Shown here: in pieces, positions 42,614 to 53,520 of the stretch
How the letters are laid out: each line of letters begins with the position of its first letter
Numbering within the stretch: the first letter of the stretch is position 1
From: Sophora flavescens
Taxonomy: Eukaryota; Streptophyta; Magnoliopsida; Fabales; Fabaceae
Assembly: GCA_030762895.1 (NCBI GenBank)
Contig: CM061067.1
Span: 50,431,667-50,495,666 of the forward strand
Length of the DNA: 64,000 bases
Direction of reading: 5' to 3'
Notes under the pieces: generated by a model
Told to the model about the DNA's origin: nothing
Database searches by the model: none
The model's input: only the letters and a program-made list of their open reading frames with translations
Translations under genes and position numbers: made by a program

Positions 42614-45600
42614 TGTAACACCCTGTCTTTCACTGTTTTAAATAATAGTAATACATCTAAATAGGTTTATAGGTTTATTGGAGTTTTATAAAATTATTTT
42701 AAATAAACGGAGTTTACCACTCAATTCTACTTGAATGTAGAAAGCTACGATTAAAATTTAGGTTGGGAAGTCAGGCGAAACCCGGCCCGCGAATTCCATT
42801 GACAGTATAATTATACTGCTCAAAAGACCTAATTTTAATTCGTGAACGAAAGACTTAATATATTTATTTTATTTCCTACAATTGTGTATTTTTAGAATTA
42901 TTTCATAAAAAATGAAATAATATACGTTTTACGGGCAAAATACGTAATCGGGTGAACGACGGAGTGGATTTCGGAGTTTCCAAGAGAAGATAAAGAGGTT
43001 ATCTTAGAATTTTGAGATGATTCATGGGGATGAGTCACACTTTTGAGTCTTGAAGATTCTACAAGGTTAATGTGGCAATTTAAGGATTTTGCACTTAAGT
43101 CCTTGAACTTTCTCTTAATTGCACTTTGGGCCCTAAGTTAGTTTCTATGCTTTTCCAAGTGAATTGGGCCAGAATCTTTGCTCCAAACCCATTAGAGGAC
43201 CGTGGCCTTGAGGCCCCAATTCTTTGTCCATGGATTAAATTTCATGAAGCCAATTGAAATCATATAAGTTTCCTAGATTATGTTTATGCTTTAAGCATTT
43301 TGGTGAGACAAAACAATTGAATCCAAGCCCAAAACTCCATGGCCCAAGAACAAGCCCAAGGGGGAGTGGTGGCTGCCCTTAACTTGGATGAGCCAAGCTC
43401 ATTCTTGTTCATTCCACAACATACTCCAACCTTCTCAAAAGTTCTAAAGTGTTCTCAAAAGTTCCTAAGTATTCTAACTTTCTCCTAGAACGTAGAAGCA
43501 AGTTGGTGAAGAAACTTCAAGATAACTCACATGATGAGTCACAATGTGAACACATTAAGTGTTGCACATGGTCAACATTACAAACTATTAGGAATTTGCA
43601 AAATAGTCCCTATACTTTTGGAATTTTGCAAAATGGTCCCTAGGAGTTATTTACACCTAAATCCTTGAAGAAGCCACCTCCTTTCCACTTAGTCCCTCAA
43701 AGTGGCGCAGCCCACACTCTCTAAAGGCACACTTTCACTTCATTAATTGCCATTTCACATTTTACACAAAAAACACCCAAAAGTTCTAAGTTCATACCAT
43801 CATTTTGTGAAGCAAGTCCTTGGATCTTCACTTGTTTTTGATCTTCAAGAGGTGAATCCCATTCTCCTTCCATAATCATGTCTATGTTCTTCAATAAGTT
43901 TCATGATTCAAAGTCTATTTCATCTATGTTCATCACTTTTAAGTTTCTAGGTCTAGAACTTTGAAAATTCATAACAAATTCTAGAAAATTCTCATGATGT
44001 TGAAACCACTTCCTATGTTCTTGATATCATGCATACTATCTAAATCCAAGAGCATGTAGTAATCCAAAATTTCCTTCCTAATAAACTAGCTATGGCCGAA
44101 CCTAGGAGGATGGGTTTGGTAGGAGTTTTGTTCATGTGTTGTCATGTATGATCATGTATTTCATATGACATGTATGTCTACACACTCTAATCCATGTTAG
44201 TTTATTAAAATGAAAATCCTTACTCAAAATCTCTATGATGGCCGAACCCTAAGTGGGTGAGATTTGATGAGTTTTGTTCAAAGTTTTCATCCATGATCTT
44301 GGTTGATTAAGGACCATTAATCCATGACTTAATCATGATTAGAAATTTTAGTCACACAAAACCCCTTGAAGCCGTGACCATGTAGAAGGGTTTTGGATGT
44401 TTTTAGTTCTTGATTGTAATTATTTGATTGTAATGGTTGAAGGTTGAGTGAGTGTCACGTGTACGTGACATCCGGACTTCCGACGAAATTCATTAATTCA
44501 CAAGAGAATCTACGAAAGGTAAGAGGGGAATACCTGAGGGTTATATTCGATGGCTATATGCTATCCTATGTTTGTTTGTAATTATTTGTCTGTTAGTATT
44601 TATTTAAGTTGTTTAAGTTATGGTATTTGTATCTGTGTTGGTTTAAGTGCGTTTAATTATTTATCTGTAATTATATTATGCTTCTGTGATGCAAGATTTG
44701 CCTGGGAATATCTCTGTGATATTATTATTAGTTTTTGTTTGGGAAGCCTGACAGTGGTCAGTGCCCAATTTAAATTAATTGGATAAAAGCTTTAAGAAGC
44801 TTCATAAACTATATTCAATGTTTTAACGGTAAAAAATTGGTATATAATATTAACAGAAAATTTTATTTGGGTAAAATGAGGAATTTTTGAAAATATCATT
44901 ATTTTAATGATTTATTACTGTAAGAGTGAATTATGAGTCACAATAAGAGTGAAACCGTGGAAATATTTTTGCACTGCTAATTTTTTATGTAAGAAATTCC
45001 GCAATATTATAAAAAGTTATTTTATGAAATTAATTGTTGAAAATAAGTTAATTATGATTTTGGAAAATTGTTTAAGTGGAAAAAGCTAAGTTTTTGGCTT
45101 AAAAAGCTTCAAAAGTGATAATTGACGGCAAGTTTGGAAAAGTGTCGACGGCAAATATTTTGAAACGGCGGTACGTATTTTAAGTAAGTTTAAAACCTCA
45201 AGTGACTCACCTTTGTGAAAACTAAGCTTTATTATTTAAAGATTTTATTGAAGAGTTTCCCATTTGAAAAGATTTTCTGAAAGCAAAATTAATTCAACCG
45301 TGTTGAAAGTGGTGTTGAACTTAGTAACCGAGACGTCGGGGTACTAAGGTTCTTTGTTGTTATGGACTTGGGGTCCTTTGGACTTTGGGGTCCTGTAGAC
45401 TTGGTGTCTACTGTATACGTGGTGTATACTGTGTTTAAACATATAAGATGTTTTCTATTACCACGAACCCATGACTGGTGCATCGGTTAAGAGGTGTCGT
45501 GATTGAGCACTCGGACTGTGAGGTCCTGTGTTGTAATGAAAGTTTTAAAGATGTTAAAACTATGTGGGTCGTAATCCATTTTGAGCTTCGGTAAAGAAAG

Positions 45601-45727
45601 ACTGAACACAAAGAAAAAGGGTTATGAGCAAAAGTGTTTTGCATGCATTTGGCAGACGTGCCCACGATTCTATATATGTGTGATTACCTTGCGGCGTCAG
45701 GTATTTCATGCCATGATTCTCTTCATT
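42614..45727 (+). repeat. Second Tekay-family LTR, nested (part 1)
   Basis: This begins TGTAACACCCTGTC inside the previous LTR (5 bp before: TAGCA). It shares blocks with 31893-36188 and 3091-6146 (GACGGAGT, GGCCGAACCTA, AAAGGTAAGAGGGGAA, TGATTGAGCACTCGGACTG) but is clearly diverged. It is cut at 45727 by CACTA-3 and resumes at 51789. No gene is seen; the ORFs are short and lack domains. Confidence 0.82.
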
Positions 45728-45754
45728 CACTACTAGAAAACTTGAATTTTCGGA

Positions 45755-46440
45755 TGAAATTTTTGGACGGAAATGTTTCCATCTGAAATTTTCCAAAAAT
45801 TTCGGACGGATTGTGTTATTTTTTATATTTTCCTTGATCAGTCTGAAATCCGTCCGAAATTTCGGACGGATTTCAGACGGATTGTGTTATTTTTTATATT
45901 TTCCTTGATCAGTCTGAAATCCGTCCGAAATTTTCGGACGTATTTCAGACGGATTGTGTTATTTTTTTAAATTTTCCTTGATCCGTCTGAAATCCATCCG
46001 AAAATTTCGGATGGATTTCAGAGGGATTTCAGACGGATTGTGTTATTTTTTATATTTTCCTTGATCCATCTGAAATCCGTACGAAATTTCGGACGGATTT
46101 CAGACGGATTGTGTTATTTTTATATTTTCCTTGATTTATCTTACGTCTGTCTGAAATCCGTTCGAAAATTTCGGACGGATTTCACACGGATTGTGTTATT
46201 TTTTATATTTCTTACATCCGTCTGAAATCTGTCCGAAAATTTCTGACGGATTTCACACGGATTGTGTTATTTTTTATATTTTCCTTGATTTATCTTATAT
46301 CCGTCTGAAATCCGTCCGAAAATTTCGGACGGATTTCACACGGATTGTGTTATTTTTTATATTTCTTACATCCGTCTGAAATCCGTCCGAAAATTTCAGA
46401 CGGATTTCACACGAAATTTGTTATTTTTTATATTTTCCTT
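45755..46440. repeat. CACTA-3 left subterminal array
   Basis: About nine units of TTTCGGACGGATTTCAGACG or CACACGGATTGTGTTATTTT, then TATATTTTCCTTGATC and TCCGTCTGAAATCCGTCCG, repeat with a period of roughly 65-85 bp. Each unit contains its own inverted repeat. ORFs here are repeat translations, not genes. Confidence 0.92.
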
Positions 46441-46454
46441 GGGCGTGCTTTCAA

Positions 46455-46615
46455 ATTTTGGTCTGTCACGGCCTTGACACTCATCACGGCTAGGCCGTGA
46501 TCGGTTCTGTCTGGATCAACTAACATGTCACGGTCGTGACGGGCATCACGGCTAGGCCGTGACAGCTTCTGACTTTTGCCTTCTGCTCTGCTTGATCATG
46601 GCCGTGATGGGCTCT
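46455..46615. repeat. TCACGGCCGTGA-type palindromic repeats (CACTA-3, left)
   Basis: Units such as GTCACGGTCGTGACGGGCAT followed by CACGGCTAGGCCGTGACAGC occur about 70 bp apart. They are related to the units at 51065-51395 in the same element and at 54943-55042 and 60042-60141 in the Athila-like units. Confidence 0.88.
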
Positions 46616-46679
46616 GTTTGGCTCATTTTCTTCACTTTTCAAGCCCTATCTTCATCCCCATCATGGTCAATCTTGAGCA

Positions 46680-46830
46680 TTTTACCTTAATTTCTGCAAA
46701 ACAACACCACAAAACCGCCTTACCCGTTCCAAGGTAAAAACTACTAAAAATCAATTTAAATATGCCTAAACTATATGAAAATGCATGCAAAAATGTACAT
46801 GAAATGTGATGTGAAATCACACTATCAGAT
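46680..46830. repeat. Athila-like LTR end fragment inside CACTA-3
   Basis: ACCGCCTTACCCGTTCCAAG, CCTAAACTA.ATGAAAATGC and GTGAAATCACACT appear in the same order as in the Athila-like LTR end (53400-53520), at a lower but obvious similarity. This indicates that part of that LTR, or a relative, was taken up by CACTA-3. Confidence 0.8.
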
Positions 46831-46879
46831 AGATCCGAAAATTTAAATGATCCTTTTTTTTGGATCATATCACCTAACT

Positions 46880-48200
46880 AGGCCAATTTGTACTTTTTCG
46901 GGCATAATGGAGCCCCAATGAACTTGTTTGATCCTAATAGAGCCCAAATCGACTTGTTAAGTCCTAATTGGGCCAATTGCCCCGTACGGCCCAATTGTAC
47001 TTTTTTGGTCCTAATGGAGCCCAAATGGACTTGTTTGATCCAAATAGAGCCCAAATGGACTTTTTAGGTCATATATGACCTAACTGGGCCAATTTGTACT
47101 TCTTTGGTCCTAAAGCAGCCCAAATGGACTTGTTTGATCCTAATAGAACCCAAATGGACTGTTTAGGTCATATACGACCTAACTAGGCCAATTTGTACTT
47201 TTTCGGGCATAAAGGAGCCCCAATGGACTTGTTCGATCCTAATAGAGCCCAAATCGACTTGGTAGGACCTAATTGGACCAATTGCCCCGTACGACCCAAT
47301 TGTACTTCTTTGGTCCTAATGGAGCCCAAATGGACTTGTTTGATCCAAATAGAGCCCAAATGGACTCTTTAGGTCATATAGGACCTAATTGGGACAATTT
47401 GTACTTCTTTGGTCAAAAAGCAGCCCAAATGGACTTGTTTGATCCTAATAGAACCCAAATGGACTGTTTAGGTCATATACGACCTAACTAGGCCAATTTG
47501 TACTTTTTCGGGCATAAAGGAGCCCCAATGGACTTGTTCGATCCTAATAAAGCCCAAATCGACTCGGTAGGACCTAATTGGGCCAATTGCCCCGTACGAC
47601 CCCAATTGTATTTCTTTGGTCCTGATGGATCCCAAATGGACTTGTTTGATCCTAATAGTGCCCAAATGGACTTCTTAGGTCATATACGACCTAACTGGGC
47701 CAACTTGTACTTCTTTCGTCCTAATGGAGCCCAAATGGACTTGTTTGATCCTAATAGAGCCCAAATGGACTGTTTAGGTCATATAGGACCTAACTAGGTC
47801 AATTTTTACTTTTTTGGGCATAATGGATACCAAACGGACTTGTTTGATCCTAATAGAGCCCAAATCGACTTGTTAGGACCTAATTGGGACAATTGCCCCG
47901 ATCGGCCCAATTGTACTTCTTTGGTCCTAATGGAGCCTAATGGACTTGTCTGATCCTAATAGAGCCCAAATGGACTTTTTAGATCATTTAGTACCTAACT
48001 AGGCCAATTTGTACTTCTTTGGTCCTAATGGAGCCCAAATGGACTGGTTTGATCCTAATAGAGCGCAAATTGACTTGTTAGGACCTAATTGGGCCAATTG
48101 CCCCTATCGGCCCAATTGAACTTCTATGGTCCTAATGAAGCCTAAATGGACTTGTTTGATCCTAATAGAGCCCTAATCGACTTGTTAGGACCTAAGCGTA
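46880..48200. repeat. Higher-order tandem repeat in CACTA-3 (305-bp ABB)
   Basis: About 13 units of 97-109 bp, each containing GATCCTAATAGAGCCCAAAT and (GT)CCTAATGGAGCCCAAATGG. Type A has GACTTGTTAGGACCTAATTG and GGCCAATTGCCCC; type B has TTTAGGTCATATACGACCTA. Type A starts fall at 46926, 47231, 47536 and 47842, that is 305, 305 and 306 bp apart, giving ABB-ABB-ABB. A shorter AB and A follow (48047, 48154). ORFs (for example NGAQMDLFDPNRAQMD) are repeat translations. Confidence 0.92.
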
Positions 48201-48720
48201 AGCTCCAAACATGATTTTCTTTGAAAATAACCTTGTTTGGTAATAAGATTAAGTGTTTAGATCAAATTAGAATGGATGTTTATGTTAATTTTGTTATGTG
48301 GTTTAGTTTGAGTAATTAAATTACTCTCTTCAAATTATTTTATTGGGTGCGTTAGCACTGACTTATTTCAGTGAATGCACGCTTACTAGACAATAAGTTA
48401 CATTATTGTCACTATTATTACCAGTACAGAAAAATATTTTAAATAATAAGATTAAGAGAAAAGCATTTTCATATTTTCATTCTATTTAATTTTAGAGTTG
48501 AAAATAAACTGGTTTGACATTTATCGGAGATTAAATTTTGGACTGAGTATTTTCTTAGTTGATCAGTTCAACTATTAATCTTTACTCTAATTTGAATTTC
48601 GAAATCATATATTTATCATTCTTTATTTTTAGATTCCAAAAAAAGTAAAAACATGATTATTTTAGGCTTAATATTTATCACTCATTTTGTACCTATTACT
48701 AAATAATTAACTTAAAAACC
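48200..48720. other. AT-rich segment of CACTA-3
   Basis: No ORF, repeat or element end is recognised. By position it could be the promoter-side flank of the captured gene fragment. Confidence 0.4.
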
Positions 48721-49200
48721 TAACTTTCTCATTTCTCTCTCTTTTTCTCTCGACGCCTCTCCCTCACTTTCTCTTTTCTTTCTCTGCTTCTCCTTCTTTC
48801 TCCCTTCTTCTTCTTCCCCACTTCTTCTTCCCCCAAACTCAGCTCCTCCCTCTTCCTTCCTGTCTGGTTCGCGTCACCACTAGGGAGGCCAACGTCCGGC
48901 CACCCCTCTCAACTGCACGCCGCCACCCCTTGGACGTCCGTAGCTGTCCAGCCGTGCTCCGCCATGGGAGGTCCGCCACGGGTTAGCCTTCCGATGCTGT
49001 CCAAGGCCGTTCGAGAGTCGTCCGACCACCGCGCCTGGTAGGGAGCCTCACGTAGGGTCGTTTGATTTCTTCCTGAACTGTTGTAGCAGCACGACAATGG
49101 AGCTCTGCCGCTGTCTCGGGTCGTCCGCCATCATCACCACCTTGGGTCGTCGTTACAGTACCTCTTCCCTTCTCCTGGGGTAAGTGAAATCTCATCTATT
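48720..49200 (+). promoter_or_regulatory. Leader-like CT-rich block of the captured gene
   Basis: A long CT-rich tract (TCTCTCTCTTTTTCTCTCGA onwards) is followed by GC-rich sequence and a plausible donor (GGGGTAAGTGAAATCTC near 49178). Such CT-rich leaders with a first intron are common in plant genes. Whether this block belongs to the IST1-like gene or to a different source is not certain. Confidence 0.4.
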
Positions 49201-50002
49201 TTGCTCAGATTCAGAAAAACCCCAAATTGATTTTAAAACCCTAAACCCTAGCTTTTGAATTCAGAGTTTAATTTTGAAATTGAACCTTGTTTTGTGCAAT
49301 TGGGACTATTAATTAGTTATTCCCTAATTATTTGTGTTGCAGTCATATAGCTGAGATGCAGTTATTAGTTATTATTGTAATTTAGTTTGTGATAGTTTCA
49401 GTTGTGGCTACCCTTCTGTGAAAAGAATGCAAATTTGTGAAAGTGTGTTTTTTGTTGTGGGGACTTTACATGAATGATATAAAAAAGTTTCCTTCTTCAT
49501 GTTGTTGGTGTGGCCACTTGTACAAATTGCTTGCTTTCTTTGTTAGGAACATGGTTTTATTATACTATCTCTTGGTTTAGTCACTGAACCTTGTTTTGAC
49601 AACACAACTGTATTAAGTGTCAGCGTTTGATGGCTTGGTGTTTTTATGAGGGGATTCAAGGAACTTGTAACTGTTTGCAGTATCGTTTGTCATGTTCTGC
49701 AACTCTAGTCATGTAGCTTGCTAGTGGCACCTTGCATTGCTAATGATTTTAGGTACCGACTTGCAGAATTGTATCTGTTTTATTGTTGACATCATGTCTA
49801 AATTGGTATTCTATGTATGTCATTTATGTAAATATGCTGGATGCACATGCTTGTCTCTATATTTGTCTCAGCAGCTTTTGAATTACGTCCTGACTGTGGT
49901 GTAAATCGCTTGGCAAGTTTCTCTAGCTTCTTGAAGTTGGTTAGGATCATGTTAAAGCTCATATCTTTTCAGATTTATTCTAATTTAATGTTGTCATTAT
50001 AG
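49200..50002 (+). other. Intron-like DNA of the captured gene
   Basis: T-rich sequence with no ORF lies between the leader-like block and the first IST1-like exon. A possible small exon (after TTGTGTTGCAG near 49344) is not supported by homology I can see. Confidence 0.4.
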
Positions 50003-50810
50003 TTGGTTGAGAAATTGTCTGCCAAAGCACCGGATGGTCCCACCAAGATAAAAATACTGTCTGCTATTGCTGAGGAGCATAATATCAAATGGGAACCCAA
50101 GTCGTTTGGAGATAATGATGGAAAGTCTTCGTAAGACCTGTTGGTGGGCTACTAGGCTTTGCTCATTTTGGATTATTATCTTTAGCTTATTTAATATAAA
50201 ATATAAGTTTGCTGTATTATATTATTTTGACATTATTTTTATTTATATGTTAAGGTTGGGCCAAATACTGTTGAGAAGGCTACTTATCCATAATCTTCTC
50301 AAGGCCATGTTCCATCTGTTCATGATGAAAAGGCTCCTCCCAACATAGGTGCTTCCTCACAACATAGACCGATGGATGATGTATCTACATATTCATATGA
50401 GCAGAATGCAAGTGGTGCCTCTAGAAAGGCCGGTGGCAATCAGTCAACGGCATCAGGGGTGTCTAATCCAGAAACTAGACCTTTAGGTAAATTTTTGAAG
50501 ACAGTAATTGCAAATGAATTTGGGGGCTTTTGTTCTTTCTATTGCCTGAATATTTGGGATTCTTTCTTATAGGAACTGGAAGACAAGAAATGGATTTTAG
50601 AGATTCGAGTTCTGAAAATAGGAGAGCCTTTCCTATGGGTAAGCAGAATAGGAACATGGAATTCAAAGATGCTGCCTCTGCTGCAGAGGCTGCTGCAGAA
50701 TCTGCAGAACTTGCAAGCATGGCTGCAAGAGCAGCTGCTGAACTTTCAAACCGAGAGAACATGACAAGGCAGTACTCAAGTGGGTCACATAGTTCTTCTG
50801 GCAACTTTAT
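50003..50810 (+). pseudogene. Captured IST1-like (Vps4-regulator) gene fragment
   Basis: IST1-like proteins bind ESCRT-III and Vps4 in multivesicular-body sorting. The exon at 50003-50143 reads LVEKLSAKAPDGPTKIKILS, then AIAEEHNIKWEPKSFGDN. A TAA (50132-50134) interrupts it, and DLL follows before the donor GTGGGC. The exon at 50255-50486 reads VGPNTVEKATYP, a second TAA (50291-50293), then GHVPSVHDEKAPPN and ETRPLG. The exon from 50573 reads TGRQEMDFRDSSSENRRAFP and FKDAASAAEAAAESAELASM. Introns have GT/AG borders and phases fit. The first part matches the end of the IST1 domain, and the Ala-rich block matches the conserved C-terminal segment of plant IST1-like proteins. The IST1 N-terminal core is missing, so this is a fragment. 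Confidence 0.85.
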
Positions 50811-51059
50811 TTTTTTTTTGTTTGGTTCATTACATGACCTTCACAGTTCACAGTGTCTTGATCTTCTGATAGTTTTTAAGTCATGACTTTTGGATTGCAT
50901 GCAGCAATTGGTATTTGATTTTTAGAAGTTGTATGGTACCAAGGCTGTATTTTGTAACAATAGTCAAATTCATGATTTTGTGATTGAATGTGAAACTGCA
51001 AATGTTAGTAATCGGTGCCATATAATTCGCATAGATAGTGAAACTGTAATGTAAGTGAA

Positions 51060-51400
51060 GTGATCTGTCACGGCCGTGATGGGCATCACGGCCTGGCCGT
51101 GACAGCTTCTGCCTTGAATGTTGCTTCACTAAATGGTTTGTCACAGCCGTGATGGGTATCACGGCCTGGCCGTGACAGATTCTGCCTAGAAGGGGTCTGG
51201 CTCAGTTGACATGTCACAGCCGTGATGGGCATCACGGCCTAGCCGTGACAGCTTCTGCCTTGAACGCTTCACTAAATGGTCTGTCACTGCCGTGATGGGT
51301 ATCACGGCCTGGCCGTGACAGATTCTGCCTAGAAGGGGTCTGGCTTAGTTGACATGTCACGACCGTGATGGGCATCACGGCCTGGACATGACAGATTCTG
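51060..51400. repeat. Palindromic repeats (CACTA-3, right), five units
   Basis: TCACGGCCGTGATGGGCATC or TCACAGCCGTGATGGG, then ACGGCCTGGCCGTGACAG and a TTCTGCCT linker, recur near 51067, 51139, 51212, 51281 and 51354 (69-73 bp apart). Two linker types alternate, giving a period of about 145 bp. Confidence 0.9.
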
Positions 51401-51414
51401 ACTTTTCATTCTTC

Positions 51415-51780
51415 TGTGGGAAATCCGTCCCAAATTCGTTGGAAAACAAAAATAAATCTGTCCGAAATCCGTCCGAACAATAACCAACAAAATCACAAAA
51501 TCCGTCCAAAATCCGTCCAAAATACGTCCGAAAACAAAAATAAATCTGTCTGAAATTCGTCCGAACAATAACCAAAATCCGGATTTCCACGTTGTCCATA
51601 TTCCGTCCGCAATCCGTCCGTAAATATTTTCGGACAGAATTTGGGACGGATTTTATAATTTTCCATGAGGCTTTTTCAGACGGGTGCCATTCCGTTCGAT
51701 ATCCGTCCGAAATCCATCCTAAATTTGTCCAATTTTCGTCCGAAATCCGTCTGAAATTCTGTCCGAAAATGATGGATTTC
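51415..51780. repeat. CACTA-3 right subterminal array
   Basis: TCCGTCCGAAATCCGTCC, AACAATAACCAAAATCC and related motifs are dense up to the terminus. The motif (TCCGTCCGAAAT) is the same as at the left end. Confidence 0.9.
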
Positions 51781-51788
51781 TAGTAGTG

Positions 51789-52646
51789 ATTGTGCCCGGG
51801 TTGGACAATGAAACCCCATTTACGGTTATATCACTGATGCCCTGAGTGTGGACAGTGTGCAATGGGTTATGGCTGCGTGCCTTTATGCCATGGGATGGCA
51901 ATTGAGCCTGATCAACTGACCATGTGTTGGGATATCTCATAAGATTAGGTGCGAAGTTAGACGACGAATATGAAGTGTTCATGCATAGCTTTTCAAAGGA
52001 TGACGTTTGGGGTGTTAAACCCATTGATAAACTATTTGATTATGAATGCTTGTGTTGATAAATGTGTATGTGTTATGTGGTGTCTAGCATGTAGTTGTCG
52101 AGTAAAATCCATATATATGTTTCTCACTCTTGCATGTTTTATTCGTGGTTTCTCTACTTGTGTATATATCTTTACGTATGAGATTAGATGGAACTGGATA
52201 TGCCTCTGGCACATTAGAGGCTTCGGTCGATCATGTTTGATCGAGCTCAGTTTGGTGGTGCCTGGGAGATAAACCCTGGGGCACTCAGTGCCACCTATCA
52301 TGGCCCTAGTAGAGAGGTTGTTGGCACGGTGGAGGCAGGACCACAACGAAGGACGCATGTTGTGGAGACTGTTGAGGTATTTCTACCTCCAGTATGGCTA
52401 TACTTACAGTACTTGGCAGAGAACGGGTTACTTGATTTGCCACCTCAGCCGAATACGCTTCAGATAGAAGGACCAGCAATACCTCCTGCTGAGGTAGTAT
52501 TGGATGAGGTCGAGGAGGACCCAGATGAGTACCTTGAGGACGATCTTGAGTTCCACCCTCCTGCTGTTGATGATGATGATTCTTCCGACGAGGGAGCGGG
52601 AGCGGAGGTATCTTCATCAGATACATCTGTTGTAGTTGGGGTTGAT
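51789..52646 (+). repeat. Second Tekay-family LTR, nested (part 2)
   Basis: This resumes after the CACTA-3 target duplication. Blocks such as CTGATCAACT and ATCTCATAAGATTA match 5424-5480 of the LTR at 3091-6146 (CTGATCAACT, ATCTCATGAGATTA). It is cut at 52646 by the Athila-like array. Similarity to other LTR copies is weak after about 52100. Confidence 0.6.
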
Positions 52647-52649
52647 TGA
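52233..52649 (+). CDS. Orphan acidic ORF next to the array (138 aa)
   Basis: The open frame starts MFDRAQFGGAWEINPGALSA; the middle reads VEVFLPPVWLYLQYLAENGL and the tail is highly acidic (VEEDPDEYLEDDLEF; DDDDSSDEGAGAEVSSSD). I recognise no family. It ends three bases inside the Athila-like LTR boundary, so its natural C-terminus may have been lost. It could be a spurious ORF in LTR sequence; the strong acidic bias and length make it worth recording. Confidence 0.3.
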   Translation: MFDRAQFGGAWEINPGALSATYHGPSREVVGTVEAGPQRRTHVVETVEVFLPPVWLYLQYLAENGLLDLPPQPNTLQIEGPAIPPAEVVLDEVEEDPDEYLEDDLEFHPPAVDDDDSSDEGAGAEVSSSDTSVVVGVD

Positions 52650-53520
52650 TGTGCGTCGTGCGAGCGCACGTGCGATTCCGGCAAGTGAACCGGATTGTCG
52701 CCAAGTAATAAAAGATATCGATCCCACAGAGACTGTGATCTCGAATCACAACTAATTTTCAATTTGGTAAATCTGGACTGTAAGGAAGGGATTTGAAAAA
52801 GGATTTGATATTTTGAAAAGGTTTTGAATTTGAATTAAGAGATAAATAAAACAGAAAACAAATCTATTTGTGGTTTTTGGATCTAAATGGATTCCTAGGG
52901 ATTTGGGTTACCTACGAGGCTGTTTATGTTACTAATCTGATTTACCCTTGTTAATTATCGAAATTGCCTTGAAGGCGAGTTTATCCTCAAATAGCTTAAG
53001 CTCCCTCTCGGGTTACAAAAACCGTGCCCAATTGAATCAACCCCTACTCTCGTGGTAGTCGAATTCAGATTGGACCCTCTGCGTTTCGTGACAACTCGTT
53101 GATCCTCGAAGGAAGGCTTCTAACTCTCGTGATTTCAGTCCTAAGTCTGATTCTATAGATCCGACACCTAAGTTCACCGCTAGGTTCCTCCTTAGAATAC
53201 CTATGACACGCAAACAAGTGGCCACCGAATTTACGAGTGATTCAAACACTAGAAATCAGATCTAAAACAAAATCGTAATTAACAAAGATATTACATCAAA
53301 TTAACAACATAAATCATATCTCGGGCATGGCCCCAATCCCTAGAAACTAAATTGCTACTCAAGCATTGTCATGGTGATGACAAGCTTGGTTAACAACAAC
53401 ACGAAAATCGCCTTACCCGTTCCAAAGTAAAAATAACCAAAAATCCAATTAAATGTCCCTAAACTACATGAAAATGCATGCAAAATGATAGACAAAGATG
53501 AGGTGAAATCACACTCATCA
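52647..53520 (-). repeat. Athila-like LTR 1 (874 bp)
   Basis: On the plus strand it runs from TGATGTGCGTCGTGCG to AATCACACTCATCA. In element orientation it starts TGATGAGTGTG directly after a CTTGGGGTGATT polypurine tract (53521-53532) and ends CGCACATCA. Near-identical copies are at 57750-58623 and 62843-63714. Confidence 0.92.

Larger units (their letters stand above)
45728..51788. mobile_element. CACTA-3: gene-carrying non-autonomous CACTA (Pack-CACTA)
   Basis: The 6.06-kb element starts CACTACTAGAAAACTTG and ends GATTTCTAGTAGTG, with a perfect 3-bp target duplication ATT (45725-45727 and 51789-51791). It lies inside a Tekay-family LTR that reads through when the element is removed. No TNP2 or TNPA sequence is visible. 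In order it contains a left subterminal array (TCCGTCCGAAATTTCGGACG), palindromic TCACGGCCGTGA-type repeats, an LTR-like fragment, a higher-order tandem repeat, AT-rich DNA, a CT/GC-rich leader-like block, IST1-like exons, more palindromic repeats and a right subterminal array. Confidence 0.95.

Noticed and set aside
45773..46379. ORFs with repeated FFIFSLI.LKSVR-type peptides
   Set aside because: These are translations of the CACTA-3 subterminal repeat units, not genes.
47273..47797. ORFs encoding repeated NGAQMDLFDPNRAQMD peptides
   Set aside because: This looked like a repeat protein, but the periodicity is that of the DNA tandem repeat, frames are interrupted, and there is no start context or conservation signal.
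45728..51788. Direct-repeat arrays as a CRISPR-like locus
   Set aside because: Repeats are subterminal transposon arrays with TIRs and target duplications in plant DNA; no spacers of constant length or cas genes.
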